Shown piece by piece: positions 38,633 to 43,941 of a DNA stretch of 43,941 nucleotides. The DNA comes from SAT2750 sp964476375 (GTDB lineage Bacteria > Planctomycetota > Planctomycetia > Pirellulales > Pirellulaceae). The DNA is taken from the NCBI GenBank assembly GCA_964476375.1, contig CAYYZW010000063.1:1-43941 (forward strand), given 5' to 3'. Positions within the stretch are counted from its first letter, which is position 1. Each line of letters starts with the position of its first letter. Under the pieces are notes generated by a model. It was not told the DNA's origin. It saw only the letters and a list, made by a program, of their open reading frames with translations, and did no database searches. The position numbers and the translations under genes are program-made.

Positions 38633-40675
38633 CTAGGGCATGGTCGTTATTTTTTCCAGGCGTTCCTGGATATCGGTCATGCCAGGTTGCAGCTTCAACG
38701 CCGCCCGGTAATTCATGCGGGCTGCTTCCGGGTCACGTGATTCAAGTTGTTCACCGATTTGTCCATGAATAACCGCCAGGTTAAACGAGGCATCGCGATC
38801 GGCGGGAGAGAGCCGGAGTGCCTGCTGGAAGGCATCTCGAGAACCTTCCAGGTCCGATGTTTCTGCCAGGGCAATTCCCAGGTGGTAGTGGATGTTGGCA
38901 TCCGTGCCGTCAAGTTGAAGAGCCGACTGGTAACAGGAGATGGACTCTTCGAAGCGTTTCATTTCGGCCAGGATGATCCCCAGGTGATGAAGATCCTGGG
39001 CATCGTCTGGCTGGAGTTCCACGACCGTCCGCTGGTGCTGCAATGCGTCCTCCAGTCGTCCTGCCTCGACCAGCAGGCTGGCCAGGCGACGTCGACTGTC
39101 CATCCCATTGACGCCCGATGCGACTCTCCGGGCAAGGTATTCGATGGCAGTCTCTATCCGTCCCAGTTGCCTCATGTAGGCAGCGGCAATCGAGAGTGCC
39201 TCGGGATCACCGGGAAGCTCCTCCAGCACGGAAACAGCAAGGATGCCGGCCTCCATGTGTTTGCCGGACCAGTTCAGTACCTTGGCCAGGTTGCGGCGGG
39301 CCCTGGCATGGTCGGCCCGGTTGATGGATCCGAGCAGCTGCTGGGCGACCTGGTTACGGTGCGCCTCGTTCCATCGTGCTTCCGGATGCCACCAGCCGTC
39401 GGATTCCATCTGCTGGATGATCTGCTCGGCCAGCAGGCGGTGGCTCTCAATGGTCGGATGCACGTGATCAAGAAAGAAACCATTCCCCGGGATCTCGTGT
39501 CCATTTTCTTGACGGCATTTTTCAGTGAGCAGGCGTTCGAAGTCGACCAGGGGGACCGATTCCAGGCGGGCAACCTCCCTGACCGAAGCGACCTGGGAAG
39601 CCAGGCACCGTAGTGGACAGACATCTTCCTCCCGGGCCCGTTGATAATGAGTCAGGGCCGCGGAGTACTTCTTGTCCGCGAGGAGTGCCGTGGCAAGTTG
39701 GAAATGACTGCCGGCATGGCGGTTGTCGATGGTAACGGCCTCTTGAAGACATGCCACGGCCTCCGGCCACTGCTGTTCAATGGACAACCTGCCAGCCTGG
39801 TCCACAAGCTGCTGCCACTGTTGCCTCTCCCGGCCGGTCAATCCCTCGCGATGCTGGCTCTTGAAAGGAGAGAAGTCCTTCAGGTTGCTCGCCGGCGTGA
39901 CCAGCAGCACGGGGATACCGTGCTGGTCTGCCAGGCGCACCATTCGCCTCAGGTTGAACTGGAAGAGGGTGGCGACCTGGCCCCGCTGCATGTCATCTCG
40001 CTTGTAGGAACTGGGGCCGACCGTGTGATTGAGTATCTCGTCGACCTCGCCAGGCAGGGCCGCCTGCGGAGTCCCCTGGGAAGAGGGGCCGAGTCCCTTA
40101 TAGAGGAGAGTGAAAAGACGGCTATGGGCTGCCAGGAGTGTGGTTTCCTCGAGCAACCCCGAGCGTTCCTGCCAATCCGGGAAAGTGACGTCTTCGAGAA
40201 ACTCGTTGTGGCCGGTATAGATGATCAACAGGTCCGGCTCCAGGTTCAGCAGTTGCTCACTGACCGCTGCCACCCGGTAACTGGCATAACTGACCCCCCC
40301 CGCGTTGATCACTTCCCACCGGTGCGCTGGATCGGCCAGCGGAAGGAATTCTCTCAGCCAGCCGGCAAACGAGGTGCGGTCATCGTAAGGCCGGCCATGG
40401 GTCGTGGATCCACCCAGGCAGAAGATCCTTCGCGTTCCTGCTGCCTTGGTGGCTGGAAAGGACTGGAGATTGAAATAGGCCAGCTTGTTCGTGGCCGTGA
40501 CCAAGCTGGTCGGGTTGTCCTCGTCTTTGACGAACAACGGCAACGAATCGGCAAAACCAACCAACGGATCCTGTTGGTCAACAAGTGGCGAGATTCCGGC
40601 CAGGGCCAGCAGGAATTCCAGCCCAAGAAAAAAACAGCCGGTCACAAGAAAGGCGAAGATGAGTTTCTTTCCCAT
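38633..40675 (-). CDS. Membrane-anchored SGNH/GDSL hydrolase with TPR insertion and C-terminal TPRs
   Basis: 680 aa from the ATG at 40675 (AGGTCGGG upstream; signal anchor KKLIFAFLVTGCFFLGLEFLL). An in-frame ATG at 40723 would add 16 charged residues and overlap the upstream gene by 19 nt. SGNH blocks: GGSTTHG with Ser90, INAGG at about 123-127, YTGHNEF with Asn157, and the D-x-x-H pair in DHVHP (Asp403, His406). Between blocks III and V about 70 residues (283-350) look like two TPRs (WPEAVACLQEAVTI, YSAALTHYQRA). After 430 a run of TPRs fills the C-terminus (ALQHQRTVVELQPDDAQDLHHLG, SISCYQSALQLDGTDANIHYHLG). It probably acts as an esterase or deacetylase on the outer face of the inner membrane. 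The substrate is unknown. Confidence 0.88.
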   Translation of the reverse strand: MGKKLIFAFLVTGCFFLGLEFLLALAGISPLVDQQDPLVGFADSLPLFVKDEDNPTSLVTATNKLAYFNLQSFPATKAAGTRRIFCLGGSTTHGRPYDDRTSFAGWLREFLPLADPAHRWEVINAGGVSYASYRVAAVSEQLLNLEPDLLIIYTGHNEFLEDVTFPDWQERSGLLEETTLLAAHSRLFTLLYKGLGPSSQGTPQAALPGEVDEILNHTVGPSSYKRDDMQRGQVATLFQFNLRRMVRLADQHGIPVLLVTPASNLKDFSPFKSQHREGLTGRERQQWQQLVDQAGRLSIEQQWPEAVACLQEAVTIDNRHAGSHFQLATALLADKKYSAALTHYQRAREEDVCPLRCLASQVASVREVARLESVPLVDFERLLTEKCRQENGHEIPGNGFFLDHVHPTIESHRLLAEQIIQQMESDGWWHPEARWNEAHRNQVAQQLLGSINRADHARARRNLAKVLNWSGKHMEAGILAVSVLEELPGDPEALSIAAAYMRQLGRIETAIEYLARRVASGVNGMDSRRRLASLLVEAGRLEDALQHQRTVVELQPDDAQDLHHLGIILAEMKRFEESISCYQSALQLDGTDANIHYHLGIALAETSDLEGSRDAFQQALRLSPADRDASFNLAVIHGQIGEQLESRDPEAARMNYRAALKLQPGMTDIQERLEKITTMP

Positions 40676-40704
40676 CCCGACCTGCCGTCTGTCCGGACGG
40701 TCGG

Positions 40705-43700
40705 TTACTTCGTCCCGAGGCATAACAGCTGACCGTTTTCAAGCGAGATATAGAGACGTCCGCGGGCGACCGCCATTCCATCGTGTACCACGCTCGCTGG
40801 GATCTGAATTTCATCAAGTTGTTGCCCATCCTCTGCTGCATAGATTCGCAACAGCTCGTGGGAGGATTCTGTCTCCAGGCGTCCCGCCACGTAGACCCGG
40901 TTTCCGGCCACGACCATGGCCCGGGGGCGGGCCTCTGTTGCCATCGTGATAGACCATTCCTTGCCCTCGGATTTCAGGGGGACGTGGAACAACTTGCCTT
41001 CCTCGGTGAGTTCCCCGTTCCCGCCATTTACCTTGGGGGAGGTAAAGCCGAAAGTCGCTGTTGGCGTCATGGACAGGATCTGGCCGCTTGGCCGATCGCT
41101 GGATGTCCAGCCCTGGAGGCCCTTGCGGATTGCAATTGGCCGCTGATACCAGGCATCATTCAGAAGCCCCAGGCGACCTCCTCGCAGCAGGGTACTGGAA
41201 CTGGAGCTGTTTTTTCCGGTCTCCGCATCAAATTGCCAGCTGGCCATTTGGATCTGTTCACCATCCCCGGTGAGAATATCAGGGACTCCTGAAAATCCAG
41301 CCGGCTGGACGGACCAGGCAAGCGCACCGGTGATCAAATCGACTGCCTGCACGGTGAGTCCGCCATCAGCACTGGCATGGCGGCCGACATCGAAAAAAGC
41401 CATTCCGTTCATTGCCAGCACACCACCCACGACAGGCCAGGGAGATTCCAGCTGCCCGTAGGCAACGATCCGCCGGTCACTGGGAGCTGCCCGGCGTCGC
41501 CAGGCAAGCTGCCCGCTGGAAGCATCCAGGCAGTAAACCCAGCCGTCACGAGAACCAAGCAGGCAGCGCCCCTGTTCGATTGTGGGTGGACAGTCGATCC
41601 GGCCACCGGCAGAAAATGTCCAGGCCGGTTTTCCGCTCCCCGCGTTCAGGGCACGCAACTGTTGCCGGTCCGGCACCGCGATAAAGACAATCCCACCGGC
41701 AACGACCGGGGCCGAAAGCCGGCCACCAACCCTGTGCGTCCATTCGTCGGACAGGGCCAGGGATGATTCTGTATTGGAAGTCGGGTCGTTTTTTCCTGGA
41801 GCCAGCTGGATTGTCCATACCTCTTCCAGGTTCCCCGGCCCGGCCTGGAGACTGGCGCCAGTTCGACGCGTGTCATGCCGGTACGTGGGCCAGTCATCGG
41901 ATGTGACCGCGAGTGAGGAGCTGGTATCGAAGGCAGGGCCACGTTGAAGGACGGGCAGTTCTTTTTCCACTGCAGCAACCGAGTTGCTTGTGAGTCCCAG
42001 GAATCCACGGAGCATCGGGTAGCATCCGCAGGCATGGGGGAACGTGTAAAGCAGCCCGTTTGCCGGGAGCATGCTGGCCTGGGCACAGGAGTTGCGAGCT
42101 GCCTCGAAGTGCTCGTAGTCACCCGTGACCAGGTCGGCAAAATCCATCGAACCACCCATGAAATAACGCGTGGTGGCAACATCCACGCTGCAGCGATGTT
42201 TCATGCTGAAGTCGGAAGGCTGGATCACCCGTTTCTCGACCTTGCCTGTCTGGGGATGGAGTCCCTCCCAGGCATACTGGCCGCTCTTCTGCGTGTCGGC
42301 CGTGTGAATCCAGAACAGTCCATTCATTGACAGGACCTTCTTGTAACTGCCCCCGTGGCCGATAAGTGAGTAGGAATAATCCCAGAGGTGCTGGCCATCG
42401 ACCGCGGAGACACCGTGGTTCCCCTTGTCACCTGCCACGACCAGGATGTTGTCCTGGACGAGGACCAGGTCTGGTGACCCCTTTGCCCACTGGGAGATCG
42501 ATGTCCGAAAGATGGTTGTGCCGTCGGCAAGCGAGAGGGCGACCAGGAAGGAACCCTCGCCACGGCGGCTCAGGTCGTCATGACAGAAGACATGCTTCTT
42601 GCCGGCAACGGTTCCAACGACCAGTTGGCGATGGTCCTTGATCGAAAGTTCCTTGGACCAGAGAGTTTTTCCGCTGTTTGCATCCAGGACAGCGACGCCT
42701 TTTTCTGTTCCCACCACGAGCATGCCATCCACATGCAGCAGCTGGTGGATCAGCATGCCGGGGGCAACCGAGAATTCCTCCAGCTGGATGCCGGTAGCTG
42801 CATCGAGGGCCACCAGCTGACGTCCGGAATCCGTCACGTAAACCCGGTCTCCCACGCTGATCAGCACCGTGGTTGTTCCTTTCCGGCGCCAGAGAGGAAG
42901 GCCATTGAAGGCATCCCGGGCGATCAGTGAATCCTGCCTCGTGAGCTTGCCATTCACCATGACCTCGTCCTGGAAGACATAGACCAGGCGCTGGCGGGAT
43001 GCGACCACTGTTGGGACCGACTGCTTGCGGTGACCGGTGGGCCAGTTGGGGCCAGCAACCCAGCGAACTCCACGTGGGACACCAATCTGCTGATCCCGTG
43101 AAACCGGGTTGCTGGTGGCGTCGTACTTGTTGTGGGTCCAGGTGTCCATTGTCTTTGGGCGTGGCTTGATAATGCGTGCCCAGAGGCCATTCTCCTTGAC
43201 GATGGTTGCGTCCTCGATACCGAATTGTTTCAGCTGTTGATTCAGCGTGGAGGGATTCAGTTTCCTGGCAGGTTCCGATTGGCCGATCCAGGCAACTCCC
43301 CCGGGTGCCAGCACACGCACGACTTCGCGAAGATCCAGCCCGGCAGCAAGATGGTCAGCAAGCTGGTCGATGACCACCAGGTTGACCAGGTTGGTCGAGT
43401 GAGGGAAATGGCCGGGGGCGACCTGTTCGGCGGACACCATGCCAAGCAGCTGCTGCTTGGCAATCCGGGCGCGGATCTCATCCAGGCCGTCGATGTCCGG
43501 TGTGAGGATATTGACAATGTGTTTTCCGCCATCGCAGAGAAGCAGCGGAACAGTGACATCGGTGTCACCCATGTAGATACAGAGACCCCGGCGCTGATCC
43601 AGCGTGCTCTGGAACTGGCCTGCCAGCTCGCCAGCCTGTTGCGCCATGGCCGTGGATGTCACCAGCAATCCCACAAGCATGGAAAAGAAAAACTGAACCG

Positions 43701-43722
43701 GATGGACCACTCTGCAAATCAT
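40705..43722 (-). CDS. Secreted PQQ/BamB-like beta-propeller protein with methyltransferase-like N-terminal domain
   Basis: 1005 aa from the ATG at 43722 (AGAGG 8 nt upstream; a GTG one codon earlier is less likely). Sec signal FFFSMLVGLLVTSTAMAQQ. Residues about 45-160 follow the strand pattern of a class I methyltransferase: HIVNILTPDIDGLDEIR, STNLVNLVVIDQLAD and REVVRVLAPGGVAWIG, but the glycine-rich SAM loop is not evident. From about 200 on, propeller repeats of the PQQ type: LVYVFQDEVMVNGKL, QLVALDAATGIQL, GVAVLDANSGKTLWSKEL, LRALNAGSGKPAWTFSAGG, GWVYCLDASSGQLAWRRRA. Planctomycete proteins of this architecture are known as PQQ-binding-like repeat proteins. Whether PQQ is bound is open. 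The next gene starts 29 nt after its stop. Confidence 0.9.
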   Translation of the reverse strand: MICRVVHPVQFFFSMLVGLLVTSTAMAQQAGELAGQFQSTLDQRRGLCIYMGDTDVTVPLLLCDGGKHIVNILTPDIDGLDEIRARIAKQQLLGMVSAEQVAPGHFPHSTNLVNLVVIDQLADHLAAGLDLREVVRVLAPGGVAWIGQSEPARKLNPSTLNQQLKQFGIEDATIVKENGLWARIIKPRPKTMDTWTHNKYDATSNPVSRDQQIGVPRGVRWVAGPNWPTGHRKQSVPTVVASRQRLVYVFQDEVMVNGKLTRQDSLIARDAFNGLPLWRRKGTTTVLISVGDRVYVTDSGRQLVALDAATGIQLEEFSVAPGMLIHQLLHVDGMLVVGTEKGVAVLDANSGKTLWSKELSIKDHRQLVVGTVAGKKHVFCHDDLSRRGEGSFLVALSLADGTTIFRTSISQWAKGSPDLVLVQDNILVVAGDKGNHGVSAVDGQHLWDYSYSLIGHGGSYKKVLSMNGLFWIHTADTQKSGQYAWEGLHPQTGKVEKRVIQPSDFSMKHRCSVDVATTRYFMGGSMDFADLVTGDYEHFEAARNSCAQASMLPANGLLYTFPHACGCYPMLRGFLGLTSNSVAAVEKELPVLQRGPAFDTSSSLAVTSDDWPTYRHDTRRTGASLQAGPGNLEEVWTIQLAPGKNDPTSNTESSLALSDEWTHRVGGRLSAPVVAGGIVFIAVPDRQQLRALNAGSGKPAWTFSAGGRIDCPPTIEQGRCLLGSRDGWVYCLDASSGQLAWRRRAAPSDRRIVAYGQLESPWPVVGGVLAMNGMAFFDVGRHASADGGLTVQAVDLITGALAWSVQPAGFSGVPDILTGDGEQIQMASWQFDAETGKNSSSSSTLLRGGRLGLLNDAWYQRPIAIRKGLQGWTSSDRPSGQILSMTPTATFGFTSPKVNGGNGELTEEGKLFHVPLKSEGKEWSITMATEARPRAMVVAGNRVYVAGRLETESSHELLRIYAAEDGQQLDEIQIPASVVHDGMAVARGRLYISLENGQLLCLGTK

Positions 43723-43941
43723 CACGAAAACCTCTTGTGCCAGATTGTCGTTCTAGGATTCCTCGTTCACAACAAGATAACCGATCCCCACGGACAAAAC
43801 AGCAATATGCCGTCAAGACAGTGGCAAGGTGGTATGCCCTGGCGAGCCGGAATGACGGACTGGATTACTCGACTATCAACATCAAGACATGCCCTTCACT
43901 GCAGCGGGGTATCTTGACATCTCTCAGCCGTGGTGAGGCGA
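43723..43941. other. Upstream region of the propeller gene up to the right edge
   Basis: 219 nt without a convincing gene on either strand. It should contain the promoter of the minus-strand unit 43722-36915. On the minus strand TTGACG occurs at about 43815-43820, without a good -10 partner. Confidence 0.4.

Overview
The window looks like chromosomal DNA of a planctomycete (Planctomycetota). It is GC-rich and gene-dense. It carries three adjacent gene pairs of the planctomycete cytochrome type (PSCyt1/DUF1549/DUF1553) plus DUF1501, three formylglycine-type sulfatases, and a MoxR-DUF58-BatA-type operon with DUF4159 and TPR proteins. Most products have Sec, Tat or lipoprotein signals, so the stretch is devoted mainly to the cell envelope. 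The genus cannot be named from this sequence. I see no tRNA, rRNA, CRISPR array, insertion sequence or phage gene.

Layout. (1) 1-10728, minus strand: one six-gene operon running leftwards. It encodes a TPR/HExxH metalloprotease-like protein, a DUF4159 protein, a MoxR AAA+ ATPase, a DUF58 protein, a BatA-like VWA membrane protein, and a very long Gln/Glu-rich coiled-coil membrane protein that runs off the left edge. The last four genes are chained by ATGA stop/start overlaps. (2) 10934-15539, plus: PSCyt1/DUF1553 protein and its DUF1501 partner. (3) 15540-17170: a long leader with a promoter-like element and a terminator-like hairpin, then an anti-sigma-like membrane protein. (4) 17219-20421, minus: sulfatase, PIG-L/LmbE deacetylase and lipoprotein FKBP isomerase, a compact operon. 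(5) 20559-26692, plus: a second sulfatase divergent from the first, then a thioredoxin-fold-like protein, a DUF1549/DUF1553 protein with a CX4CH motif and a DUF1501 protein. (6) 27162-29859: small envelope proteins (three lipoproteins, one single-pass protein) with clear terminators. (7) 29872-30654, minus: SDR oxidoreductase. (8) 30810-36918, plus: alpha/beta hydrolase, PSCyt1/LamG/DUF1553 protein and DUF1501 partner. (9) 36915-43722, minus: PQQ-type propeller protein with a methyltransferase-like N-terminus, an SGNH hydrolase with TPRs, and a third sulfatase.

How it may fit together (inference): the sulfatases, deacetylase, SDR, hydrolases, and PSCyt/DUF1501 pairs with beta-sandwich inserts resemble a planctomycete toolkit for sulfated, N-acetylated polysaccharides. 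No glycoside hydrolase, polysaccharide lyase, sugar transporter or sulfatase-maturing enzyme is visible, so this stays a hypothesis. The left-hand operon is the widespread MoxR/VWA chaperone-like system, probably for envelope protein assembly or stress.
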